Source of the DNA: Paraburkholderia edwinii
GTDB lineage: Bacteria; Pseudomonadota; Gammaproteobacteria; Burkholderiales; Burkholderiaceae
Length of the DNA: 64,000 nucleotides
Assembly (NCBI RefSeq): GCF_019428685.1
Contig: NZ_CP080095.1
Coordinates: forward strand, 744,001-808,000
Reading direction: 5' to 3'
The notes below the pieces were generated by a model. That model was not told where the DNA came from. It made no database searches and saw only the letters and a list, made by a program, of their open reading frames with translations. Below are positions 20,777 through 30,300 of this stretch, one piece after another (positions within the stretch are counted from its first letter, which is position 1; each line of letters starts with the position of its first letter). The position numbers were made by a program, and so were the translations under genes.

Positions 20777-21985
20777 TCAGCCGCCATCATCACCCTGATC
20801 ATCGTCGTCCGATGAAGACTGCTTCGGCGGCGGCGGGCGCTTGCCGATCATCACCGTCAGATCCAGTTCCTTGTTCTTGCGCACCAGATGCACCTTTGCG
20901 TCGGTGCCCGGCTTGATCTGCGCGATCACGTTCAGAAGACGCGTGGTGTCCGTAATGTCCTGGCCGTTCACGCCGACCAGGATATCGCCCGGCTTGATGC
21001 CGGCCTTGTCGGCCGGCCCGCCCTTCAGCACGCCGGCGACGATCGCGCCGGTCTTCTGCTCGAGTCCGAACGATTCCGCGATTTCAGGCGTCACATCCTG
21101 CGGCTCGACGCCGATCCAGCCGCGCGTCACCGTGCCGGTGGTAATGATGCTCTCGAGCACGCTGCGCGCGGTCGACACGGGAATCGCAAAGCCGATGCCG
21201 AGCGAGCCGCCCGAACGCGAATAGATGGCCGTATTGATGCCGAGCAGATTGCCGTGGATATCGACGAGCGCGCCGCCCGAATTGCCGGGATTGATCGGCG
21301 CGTCGGTCTGGATGAAATTCTCGAAAGTATTGATGCCGAGGTGGTTGCGCCCGAGCGCGCTGACAATGCCCATCGTCACCGTCTGGCCGACGCCGAACGG
21401 GTTGCCGATCGCAAGCACGACGTCGCCGACGCGCGTCTGATCCATGCGGCCGAGCGTAATGGTCGGCAGATTGGTCATATTGACCTTCAGCACGGCGAGA
21501 TCGGTCTCCGGGTCGACGCCGATGACCTTCGCTTCGCTGGTGCGGCCGTCGGCGAGGGCGATTTCGATCTGATCCGCGCCGTCCACGACGTGCTGGTTCG
21601 TTAGAATGTAGCCTTCCGAACTCACAATCACACCCGAGCCCAGATTCGCGGCCGGCTCCTGCTGGCGGCGGTTACGGTCGCCGAAGAAGTAGCGGAACAG
21701 CGGGTCTTTCGCGCGCGGGTCCGGTGGCAGCGATCCGTCCTTGCTGGAGAACACGTTGACGACTGCCGGCATCGCCTTTTGTGCCGCGTCGGCATAGGAG
21801 CTTTCCAGGGGGCCGTTGCCGATCCCCGGCGCCACTTCCCGCAGTGCGACGATCGGTTCGGCCAGTTGCTTGCCGAATTGCCCTTGTCGCTGCAGCCATT
21901 GGGGCTTGAGCGTCGCGATGATGAACATCAGCGCGAGCAGCACCGTCACCGCCTGGGCGAACAACAGCCAAAAGCGTCTGAGCAT
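20777..21985 (-). CDS. HtrA/DegS-type serine protease with one PDZ domain
   Basis: This 402-residue periplasmic protease is anchored by an N-terminal helix (residues about 8-24). The trypsin-like triad is His132 (TNQHVVDGA), Asp162 (ETDLAVLKV) and Ser236 ([11 protein letters not shown]). One PDZ domain follows (about 290-385). A single PDZ plus a membrane anchor resembles DegS rather than DegP/DegQ, which have two PDZ domains. The start chosen gives [13 protein letters not shown]; no Shine-Dalgarno is obvious. It is divergent from the Nif3-like gene, only 20 bases away. The C-terminus is acidic and low complexity. Confidence 0.9.
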   Translation of the reverse strand: MLRRFWLLFAQAVTVLLALMFIIATLKPQWLQRQGQFGKQLAEPIVALREVAPGIGNGPLESSYADAAQKAMPAVVNVFSSKDGSLPPDPRAKDPLFRYFFGDRNRRQQEPAANLGSGVIVSSEGYILTNQHVVDGADQIEIALADGRTSEAKVIGVDPETDLAVLKVNMTNLPTITLGRMDQTRVGDVVLAIGNPFGVGQTVTMGIVSALGRNHLGINTFENFIQTDAPINPGNSGGALVDIHGNLLGINTAIYSRSGGSLGIGFAIPVSTARSVLESIITTGTVTRGWIGVEPQDVTPEIAESFGLEQKTGAIVAGVLKGGPADKAGIKPGDILVGVNGQDITDTTRLLNVIAQIKPGTDAKVHLVRKNKELDLTVMIGKRPPPPKQSSSDDDDQGDDGG

Positions 21986-22005
21986 CTGAAAAATTAGAGG
22001 TTTAT

Positions 22006-22752
22006 ATGGATCGGATCGAACTGGAATTGTACTTGAACAACGTCCTCGAAGCCTCACGGTTCAAGGACTATTGCCCGAACGGACTGCAGGTCGAAGGGCG
22101 TCGCAAGGTCGAGAAAATCGCCACCGGCGTAACCGCTTCGCTGGCGTTTCTCGAGGCCGCGCTCGAGTGGGGCGCGGACGCGCTGCTCGTGCATCACGGC
22201 TACTTCTGGCGCAACGAGGCGCCGCAGATCACCGGGCGCAAGTACCAGCGCCTGAAGCTGCTGCTGGCGAACGACATTAACCTGTTCGCGTACCACCTGC
22301 CGCTCGACGACCATCCGGTCTACGGCAACAACGCGCAGCTCGGCGCAAAGCTCGGCCTGATCGGCGACGCGCGTTTCGGCGACAACGACATCGGCTGGAT
22401 GACCACACTGCCGATGCCGATCACGCTCGCGCACTTCTCGGCGCAGATCGAGCATACGCTCTCCCGCACACCGCTCGTGCTCGGCGACCCGGATCAGGAG
22501 CTGCGGCGTGTCGCATGGTGCACGGGCGGCGCGCAAGGCTATTTCGACGCGGCGATCGACGCGGGTGCCGATGTCTACCTGACCGGCGAAATCTCGGAGC
22601 AGAACACGCATATGGCGGCCGAAAGCGGCGTCGCGTTCGTAGCGGCCGGGCATCATGCGACCGAGCGATTCGGCGTCCAGGCGCTCGGTTCGCACCTTTC
22701 GGAGGCATTCGATCTCGAGCACCTGTTTATCGATATTCATAATCCGGTCTAG
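22006..22752 (+). CDS. Nif3-like dinuclear metal-centre protein
   Basis: The 248-residue protein belongs to the Nif3/YbgI family, described as a hexameric ring with a two-metal site and possibly GTP cyclohydrolase type 1b activity. Metal-ligand motifs are [39 protein letters not shown] and [10 protein letters not shown]. The characteristic N-terminal [11 protein letters not shown] is present. The in vivo role of the family is unclear. Confidence 0.9.
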   Translation: MDRIELELYLNNVLEASRFKDYCPNGLQVEGRRKVEKIATGVTASLAFLEAALEWGADALLVHHGYFWRNEAPQITGRKYQRLKLLLANDINLFAYHLPLDDHPVYGNNAQLGAKLGLIGDARFGDNDIGWMTTLPMPITLAHFSAQIEHTLSRTPLVLGDPDQELRRVAWCTGGAQGYFDAAIDAGADVYLTGEISEQNTHMAAESGVAFVAAGHHATERFGVQALGSHLSEAFDLEHLFIDIHNPV

Positions 22753-23006
22753 TCGTGACAAAACTGGTCCAAAGCGGTCAAAAGGATGGGACTGAGACAT
22801 GCGGACTGAGTGAATTAGAAAATGCAGGAAATACTTAAATCCGCATAAGCAAAATGCTTGCAAATCGTGCGGGAATACCCTGATTTATCAACAACTTCGC
22901 ATTGTTTTTGGTTGTCGGCCCTTGTAAATGGCGACTCCATTCGAGCAAACTAGCGGCGGTAGAAAGCGACGGAAGGAAAAAATCCAACTTAGAAGTGGGG
23001 CGTGTG

Positions 23007-23624
23007 ATGCGAGACAAGGAAGACGAACGCGTCGACGGCGGCCGCCGTACCTGGCTGATCGCGACGACCGTAACAGGTGGCATCGGAGGAGTCGCCACCG
23101 TAATACCCTTTGTTGGTTCATTTGCACCATCGGAAAAGGCCAAGGCCGCGGGCGCGCCCGTCCAGGTCGATATCAGCGGCTTGAAGCCGGGCGACATGAT
23201 GACGGTCGCGTGGCGCGGCAAGCCGGTGTGGATTCTGAACCGCACCGACAAGATGCTCGCCGATGTTCAGAAAGCCGATAACGAAGTCGCAGACCCGCAA
23301 TCCAAGAATCCGTTTTCGATGCCGATGCCGGAGTACTGCAAGAACGAATTCCGTTCGCGGCCCGATCACAAGAATGTTCTCGTTACCGTTGCGGTATGCA
23401 CCCATCTGGGCTGCACGCCGACACCGCGCTTCCAGGAGGGCGCGCAGCCCAATCTTCCGGACGACTGGCCAGGCGGTTTCCTGTGCCCGTGCCATGGCTC
23501 GACCTATGATCTGGCCGGCCGCGTCTTCAAGAACAAACCTGCGCCGCAGAACCTCGACATCCCGCCTTATATGTTCGTGGGCGAAACGCTCGTGATCGGC
23601 AAGGACGAGAAAGGAGAAGCGTAA
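23007..23624 (+). CDS. petA: Cytochrome bc1 Rieske iron-sulfur subunit
   Basis: PetA takes electrons from ubiquinol in complex III and passes them to cytochrome c1. The 205-residue product has a twin-arginine signal anchor (GGRRTWLIATTVTGG; Arg13-Arg14), so it is a likely Tat substrate. The [2Fe-2S] ligands are in CTHLGC (Cys131, His133, Cys136) and CPCHGS (Cys160, Cys162, His163). The ATG at 23007 starts just before the signal. A 254-base upstream gap probably carries the operon promoter. The stop overlaps petB (TAATG). Confidence 0.96.
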   Translation: MRDKEDERVDGGRRTWLIATTVTGGIGGVATVIPFVGSFAPSEKAKAAGAPVQVDISGLKPGDMMTVAWRGKPVWILNRTDKMLADVQKADNEVADPQSKNPFSMPMPEYCKNEFRSRPDHKNVLVTVAVCTHLGCTPTPRFQEGAQPNLPDDWPGGFLCPCHGSTYDLAGRVFKNKPAPQNLDIPPYMFVGETLVIGKDEKGEA

Positions 23625-25009
23625 TGGCGACGACCGAAAAAGATGTGGAGACAACATCGGGGCTCGTGGGGTGGATCGATCGGCGCTTTCCGATGACGTC
23701 CACGTGGAAGGCCCACCTTTCCGAGTACTACGCGCCGAAGAATTTCAACTTCTGGTACTTCTTCGGCTCGCTCGCGCTGCTCGTGCTGGTCAATCAGATC
23801 GTCACCGGCATCTTCCTCACGATGAACTACAAGCCCGATTCGATGCTCGCGTTCGCATCGGTCGAGTACATCATGCGCGAGGTGCCGTGGGGCTGGCTGA
23901 TCCGGTATATGCACTCGACCGGCGCGTCGATGTTCTTCGTCGTCGTGTACCTGCATATGTTTCGCGGGCTCCTGTACGGCTCGTATCGCAAGCCGCGCGA
24001 GCTGGTGTGGATTTTCGGCTGTGCGATTTTCCTCTGCCTGATGGCTGAAGCGTTTTTCGGCTACCTGCTGCCGTGGGGGCAGATGTCGTACTGGGGCGCG
24101 CAGGTCATCGTGAACCTGTTTTCGGCGATTCCGTTTATCGGCCCGGACCTGTCGCTGTGGATTCGCGGCGATTACGTGGTGTCGGACGTCACGCTGAACC
24201 GCTTCTTCGCGTTCCACGTGATTGCGATTCCGCTTGTGCTGATCGGCCTCGTGATCGCGCACATCGTCGCGTTGCACGAAGTCGGGTCGAACAACCCCGA
24301 CGGCATCGAGATCAAGGCGAAAAAGGACGCAAACGGCATCCCGCTCGACGGCATTCCGTTTCACCCGTACTACTCGGTGCACGACTTCATGGGCGTGTGC
24401 GTGTTCCTGATCGTGTTCGCGGCGATTATCTTCTTCGCGCCGGAAATGGGCGGCTACTTCCTCGAAGCGAACAACTTCGTGCCGGCCAATCCGCTGCAGA
24501 CGCCGCCGGAAATTGCGCCGGTCTGGTACTTCACCGCGTTTTACGCGATGCTGCGCGCCACGACCGACCCGTTCAAGATCGTGCTGATGATCATCGTCCT
24601 GCTGCTCGGTCTGTTCGCGCTCGTGCGCGCGCGCGGCAAGTGGCGCATCGGCTTGCCGGTGCTCGCGGTGCTCGTCGTGCTGGCGATGTATTTCACCGAG
24701 TCGAAGTTCTGGGGCGTGGTGGTGATGGGCAGCGCGGTCGTCTCGCTGTTCTTCCTGCCGTGGCTCGACCGCTCGCCGGTCAAGTCGATCCGCTACCGGC
24801 CGTTCTTCCACAAGGTGTTCTACGCGATCTTCGTGCTTGCGTTCCTGACGCTCGCGTTTCTCGGCACGAAGCCGCCTTCGCCGGCGGGGACGGTCATCGC
24901 GCAGATCTGCGCACTGGTGTACTTCGCGTTCTTCCTCGGCATGCCGTTCTGGACGCCGCTTGGCAATTTCAAGCAGCCGCCCGAACGAGTGCGGTTCAAA
25001 CCCCACTGA
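23624..25009 (+). CDS. petB: Cytochrome b subunit of the bc1 complex
   Basis: The 461-residue membrane protein binds two b hemes and forms the quinone sites of complex III. Typical segments are [14 protein letters not shown], GDIN-like [29 protein letters not shown] region with heme-ligand histidines, [17 protein letters not shown] (Qo site) and [15 protein letters not shown], the PEWY-like segment (here PVWY). Nine or more hydrophobic helices span the protein. It overlaps petA by one base. Confidence 0.95.
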   Translation: [461 protein letters not shown]

Positions 25010-25033
25010 ATGCCACGCGAGGAGAACCCGAAC

Positions 25034-25789
25034 ATGAAAAAACTGTTTTCGATGCTCGCGCTGTTAGGCGCGATGCTGTGCACGCTGACGGCTGCCCCGG
25101 TTTTTGCGGAGGAGAATGTACCGCTGGACCGGGCGCCCGATAACACGGACAATTTTGCTTCGCTGCAACATGGCGCCCAATTGTTTGTAAACTATTGCCT
25201 GAATTGCCACAGTGCGAACCTGATGCGGTACAGCCGGCTGCAGGATCTCGGCATCTCGCAGAAGGAAATCGAGCAAAACCTGATGTTCACGTCGGACAAG
25301 ATCGGCAGCACGATGTCGATCGCGATGCATCCGGACGACGCGAAATCGTGGTTCGGCGCGACGCCGCCCGATCTGACGGTCGAGGCGCGTGCGCGCAGTG
25401 CGGCCTGGCTCTACACGTATCTGCGCAGCTTCTACCGCGACGATACGCGGCCCACGGGCTGGAACAATCTCGTCTACGAGAACGTGAGCATGCCGAATGT
25501 GCTGTGGCAGTTGCAGGGGCAGCGCACCGCGAAGTTCGAAGAGGAAACCGACGAACGGACGGGCGAAAAGATGCGCAAGTTCACGGGCTTCCAGCAGGCG
25601 AGCCCGGGGACGTTGTCGCCGGTAGATTATGATTCGGCTGTGGCCGATCTGGTCGCGTACCTGTCGTGGATGGCCGAGCCGACGCAGAAGATCCGCCAGC
25701 AGCTTGGCGTGTGGGTTCTGCTGTTCCTCGGTCTGTTGAGCTTTTTCGCCTGGCGACTGAACGCCGCGTACTGGAAAGATATCAAATAA
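25034..25789 (+). CDS. petC: Cytochrome c1 subunit of the bc1 complex
   Basis: This 251-residue cytochrome passes electrons from the Rieske centre to soluble cytochrome c. It has a Sec signal peptide (MKKLFSMLALLGAMLCTL, cleavage about residue 25). The c-type heme site is CLNCH (Cys55, Cys58, His59). Methionine candidates lie downstream (for example in YENVSMPNVLW), and a C-terminal membrane anchor runs from about 225 to 245. GAGGAGAA lies upstream of the chosen ATG, 24 bases after petB. Confidence 0.95.
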   Translation: MKKLFSMLALLGAMLCTLTAAPVFAEENVPLDRAPDNTDNFASLQHGAQLFVNYCLNCHSANLMRYSRLQDLGISQKEIEQNLMFTSDKIGSTMSIAMHPDDAKSWFGATPPDLTVEARARSAAWLYTYLRSFYRDDTRPTGWNNLVYENVSMPNVLWQLQGQRTAKFEEETDERTGEKMRKFTGFQQASPGTLSPVDYDSAVADLVAYLSWMAEPTQKIRQQLGVWVLLFLGLLSFFAWRLNAAYWKDIK

Positions 25790-25830
25790 ACACACCGTAG
25801 CGGGTGTGGGGCCGGTGCAAGGAAAGACCG

Positions 25831-25858
25831 CACAGGAGAACCTGTGAGGCCGGTTTTT
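25831..25858 (+). terminator. Possible terminator or attenuator between petC and sspA
   Basis: A perfect six-base stem, CACAGG / CCTGTG with loop AGAA, is followed after a short GC stretch by TTTTT at 25854-25858. The gap is 108 bases long. Because the T-run is not directly at the stem base, the hairpin may only reduce read-through into sspA. Confidence 0.4.
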
Positions 25859-25897
25859 CCGCGTGCTGGCCCTTCAGCTTTTTGAGGAAACGCAAAA

Positions 25898-26509
25898 ATG
25901 ATGGTTCTGTATTCCGGCACTACGTGCCCGTTCTCCCAGCGTTGCCGGCTGGTGTTGTTCGAGAAGGGCATGGATTTCGAAATTCGCGACGTCGATCTGT
26001 TCAACAAGCCCGAAGACATCGCGGTGATGAATCCGTACGGTCAGGTACCGATTCTCGTCGAGCGTGACCTGATCCTGTACGAATCGAACATCATCAACGA
26101 GTACATCGACGAGCGCTTCCCGCACCCGCAACTGATGCCGGCCGACCCGGTGCAGCGCGCCCGGGCGCGCCTGTTCCTGCTGAACTTTGAGAAGGAACTG
26201 TTCGTGCACGTCGGCACGCTCGAGAACGAGAAGGGCAAGGCGGCCGAGAAGAATCACGAAAAGGCACGCCTCGCGATCCGCGACCGCCTCACGCAGCTCG
26301 CGCCGATTTTCCTGAAGAACAAGTACATGCTCGGCGAAGAATTTTCGATGCTCGACGTCGCGATCGCGCCGTTGCTGTGGCGCCTCGACCACTACGGCAT
26401 TGAGCTGTCGAAGAACGCGGCGCCGCTGATGAAGTACGCCGAGCGTATCTTCAGCCGTCCGGCGTATATCGAAGCGCTGACGCCGTCGGAAAAGGTAATG
26501 CGTCGTTGA
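25898..26509 (+). CDS. sspA: Stringent starvation protein A, GST-fold
   Basis: SspA is a glutathione-S-transferase-fold protein that binds RNA polymerase and helps cells survive starvation. The 203-residue product shows the N-terminal thioredoxin-like domain with TTCPFSQRCRLVLFEKGMDF, GQVPILVERDLILYESNIINEYIDE, and the all-helical C-terminal domain. Placement after petABC and before sspB is the standard proteobacterial order. Confidence 0.94.
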   Translation: MMVLYSGTTCPFSQRCRLVLFEKGMDFEIRDVDLFNKPEDIAVMNPYGQVPILVERDLILYESNIINEYIDERFPHPQLMPADPVQRARARLFLLNFEKELFVHVGTLENEKGKAAEKNHEKARLAIRDRLTQLAPIFLKNKYMLGEEFSMLDVAIAPLLWRLDHYGIELSKNAAPLMKYAERIFSRPAYIEALTPSEKVMRR

Positions 26510-26610
26510 GTTTTTGCGTGTGTTGAGTTTGGCGCGCGGCGGCTGCCGCCGCCGTGGCCCCTTTGGCCGCCGAGGCCGCCGTGGCTGTCCGCCCGGCACG
26601 AGGACTGTTG

Positions 26611-27126
26611 ATGCAAGAAATTTCCACGAAGCCGTACCTGCTGCGCGCGCTGTACGAATGGTGTACCGACAACGGCTACACGCCGCATATCGCGGTGCGG
26701 GTCGATAACCAGACACGCGTGCCGCGCCAGTTCGTGCGCGACAACGAGATCGTGCTGAACATCAGTTTCGAAGCAACGAGCCAGTTGCAGATGGGCAATG
26801 AGTGGATCGAGTTCAGCGCGCGGTTCTCCGGCAAGTCGCACAAGATCGAGGTGCCGGTGGCGAACGTGCTCGCGATCTACGCGCGGGAAAACGGACAGGG
26901 CATGGCGTTCCCGGTTGATTCGACCGGTGGCGAGGCGACCGATTCGGAAGCGGAAGGCGACGAGGTGCCTGCCGAAGAGGCCGGCGAGCCCGCGCCGGCC
27001 GCGGCCGCGCCCGATGCTGCGAGCAGCGAGCAGGGCGCGCCAAGCAGCGTTCAGAGCGATGACGGTCCACGTCCGGACGACGACGGCGGCAAAGGTGGAA
27101 GAGGTCACCTCAAGGTCGTGAAATGA
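26611..27126 (+). CDS. sspB: ClpXP adaptor SspB
   Basis: SspB tethers ssrA-tagged proteins to ClpXP for degradation. The 171-residue product begins MQEISTKPYLLRALYEWCTDNGYTP. The substrate-binding domain follows (to about residue 100), with VLNISFEATSQLQMGN and FSARFSGKSHKIEVPVANVLAIYAREN. A long acidic Ala/Glu/Pro linker then leads to the ClpX-binding tail GRGHLKVVK at the extreme C-terminus. A 101-base gap follows sspA. Confidence 0.95.
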   Translation: MQEISTKPYLLRALYEWCTDNGYTPHIAVRVDNQTRVPRQFVRDNEIVLNISFEATSQLQMGNEWIEFSARFSGKSHKIEVPVANVLAIYARENGQGMAFPVDSTGGEATDSEAEGDEVPAEEAGEPAPAAAAPDAASSEQGAPSSVQSDDGPRPDDDGGKGGRGHLKVVK

Positions 27127-27145
27127 AGTAGAATCGCGGTCTTAC

Positions 27146-27221
<76 letters not shown>

Positions 27222-27233
27222 AACGGGATGAGA

Positions 27234-27271
27234 GGGGTTGCGCGAAACTGGCGTAACCCCTTTTTATTTTT
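27234..27271 (+). terminator. Rho-independent terminator after tRNA-Thr
   Basis: GGGGTTGCGC (27234-27243) pairs with GCGTAACCCC (27251-27260), with one G-T wobble and a 7-base loop. TTTTTATTTTT follows directly. This is the best terminator in the window and ends the sspB-tRNA transcript just before the leftward tssM gene. Confidence 0.9.
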
Positions 27272-27335
27272 CCCGCTGTTCCTTCACTTTCCGGTGACGA
27301 TAAACGCGATGCTCGCCGTAGCTGGCGCGTGCATG

Positions 27336-30300
27336 CTAAGGCGCCGGGGGTAATCCGGGCGGCGGTCCGCTATCCGGCAGGCTAATCACCGGGGCCGAAC
27401 GCGGACAACGAAACGTCGTCAGCAGATTGCTCGTCAGCGGGTTGGCCAAACTTCCCGCGTTGGCGATGTCCAGCACCGCCTTGCGCCCGTCGAAGTCGTA
27501 CACAACTCGCGTGCGTCCGGGTGTCGCCGTTTGAACGATTTCGCCGCGCCGCAGGAGCCGCATGAACGCCCATCCGCCGTCCGCGGCGACGGTCGACGTA
27601 TCCGCGCGAATGCGCGGGCTGGCCGTCAGCTCGGCATGCACGCCGCCGCGCGGACCCGGCCACGTTACGTGAAGCGGCATCACCGGCCCGTGCTGGTACA
27701 GGGCGCCCTGTCCATCGATATCAATAGCAAGTCCGGTGATTGACGGGTCGAGCTCTGCCACGCGAATGTCGGTTTTCCAGACCACCTGCTTTTGCCCCTG
27801 GTCGCTGAAAAATACCTCCCGGATGGCCTTTGCATGCTGGAACGGTTCGAGGTCTGGTCCGCTCACCGGTTCGGTCGAGCCAGGCAGCGTCTTGTAACGC
27901 CATGGGCGCGCGGACGTATCGACGAACGGAGCCAGATTCTTCGTGAAGAAATTGTCGAGCACGCCGTCCTGCGCGAATAGTCGCGTAAAGTCTTCGATAC
28001 TCACATCGCGCGCACTGCCAGGGGCGAACGGATAGTTCCCTTCAATGGTGAGCCGGCAAGTGTCGCCGATCACCGCCTGCATCTGACGTGACAGCAGTCG
28101 ACCGACGCCTTGATTCACTTCAAGCGAGCCCTGCGACGACAGGCCTAGCAGCACTTCACGCAGCGGCGCGGGCATCGTGTTGGCTGCCATCCGGAGCTTT
28201 GATGCGGCGTCGCTCGCAGGCGGCAGACTGTTGTTCGCGATCGCGCTGTCGGCAACCATCAACGATGTGTAGTAGTCGTTGAGCAAAGTCGACATGCCAT
28301 CTATTCCGGTCACGCCTCCCTTCGCCTTCGATGCGGCGTCGGCAGTGGGCCCGACCTCGGGACTGCCCGTCACCATTTCGCGCAGTGCCGCGAAGTGGCT
28401 GTCGACGATTTCCCGCTCCGCGCGTTCCTGAGCGCGAATTCCCGGTGTCTTATCCGCTTTGTCCGCAAGCCTCTCGGCGGTCTTTTGCAGCAGCGATGGT
28501 TCGTCGTTTGTGATTGAACGCGTCAGCGTCGTCTCATGGACGACCGCTGTAACAAGGCGAACGAGCGGAGAATCCGGTGCTGCGAAGCGGCGCAGCACTT
28601 GCAGATCGAACGCGAGGCTTGTGCCGCTGACGACGCGCAGGTCGGTCAAAAACATGTCCCAGTTTCGTGCGTATTCGATCAGGTACAGGCGCCGGACCGC
28701 TTCGACGAGCGGATCGTCCATGTCCGCAGGACCGCCTGCGATTTCAACCGTTTTTTTTTGAGCACCGCCGGGCTGCAAGCGTCCCATGACCCACGCGTCA
28801 CCGTCGCGCGCAGCCTCGAGGAATTCGTGCAGGCGCTTGTCGAACAGTTTGCGGTAGCCATCGAACGTGAAAAGTCCCGGCACACCGCGTGCAAGCGGTG
28901 CGCCGCTTGCACGCGTGAATACCGTGCCCGTGTGCGGGCCGATTACGCGCAGCAATGAAAACTCATCCGGCGCATCTTTCTCCATGTCGGCCTTCGCTCG
29001 CTCGTATAGACGCTCGGTTGCCTCGATCGAGTCGAGGAACGCGCGTGCGCGTTGAATCAGCGCGTCGTTGCGCATCAGCGGCGATTGCACGTATCGCTCC
29101 CCTGAGAACAGGTGTTCGACGTGACCAATCATTGCCGCGCGGCCACCGAATGCCGCGGCACTGTCCGTTTTCGCCCAGTCGTCGAGAACCCATGCCTTGA
29201 TATCGCCTGCGCTGAAATTTGCGCGGTCATAAAGCATCAGGTAGACACGCAGCGCGTCGTAAGTCGACTTCGCATCGCGATTGAAGATTGACTGCGAGAT
29301 GGCATCTTCCATGCGTCGCACGATCTGAGGCAAAAGCAGGTTGTCTTCCAGCGCCTGATAGGTAAGGCGGCTTGCGTCGATGACGCCGGGGGCCGAGTAG
29401 AGACCATAGCGGAAGCGACTGTCGGGAGCGGAGAGATCAAGATGTGCGTAGGCGGGCAAAGTGCGCGCGTTGGTCAGCGCCTCGGGCACGGCTTCCTGCT
29501 TCGGTGCTTCGTACAATCGGCTCACGCGAGCCGCGAGCGCGCTTGTTTTGCGATGGATCGTGTCGAGGTAATCGCTGTTGTTATGGAAGCTCGTATAAAG
29601 CGAAACGGCAAGCCATGCGAAAAGCAGTAAGGCAAGCGCGTGTCCGGCGAGTTGCAGTGCGCGGGAGCGATATTCCCAATGCAGATTCGGGCGAACAAGG
29701 TGCGCTTCGGGCAAGATGACCTTGTCGAACAGGTCCTGAAGAAAGTAGCCGTGAGCGCTGTTGACCCGTGTGCGCTTGCGTTCGATACGCTGACCGAGCG
29801 CCGTTTCCAGACGTTGGACGACCGTGAGCGGCTCTGGCGTGATCGACTCGCCGCTTTGCACCGCGCTCGTGAAATACACGCCACGCAAGTTTGCGTTTGA
29901 CTGCGTGACGTCGTAGCGAGAGTCGCCGAACAATCGCGACACGAGTTCCACAAGCGGCACACTTAATGCGCCAAAGGCTTCGGGCAGTGCGGCCAGATGC
30001 TGGCGGCGCGCCATATCGTATTCGTCATCGAGTCGCGAATTCAATCCGTTGGATATGCGTTCGGCAAGTTGCGTAAGCTCGGTCTGGCAATGCATGTCGA
30101 CGCTTTCTGCATCGACAGGTAAAGTGAAGCCCCACATCTGTGCGCGGTGTTCTTTGGTGAGCGCGCCGAAATAGTCAGCGAATCCCGGTAGCCGATCCGC
30201 CTGCGTGATCAGCAGGTACACGGGAAAACGAACACCGAGGCCGCTTCGCAATTCCTCGAGCCGGCTGCGCAACGCGGTCGCTTCGGCGGCGAGCATTGAA

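Noticed and set aside
23567..25006. A 479-codon minus-strand open frame opposite petB
   Set aside because: The product is His/Arg/Glu-rich low complexity, typical of the complement of membrane-protein codons. petB is certain.
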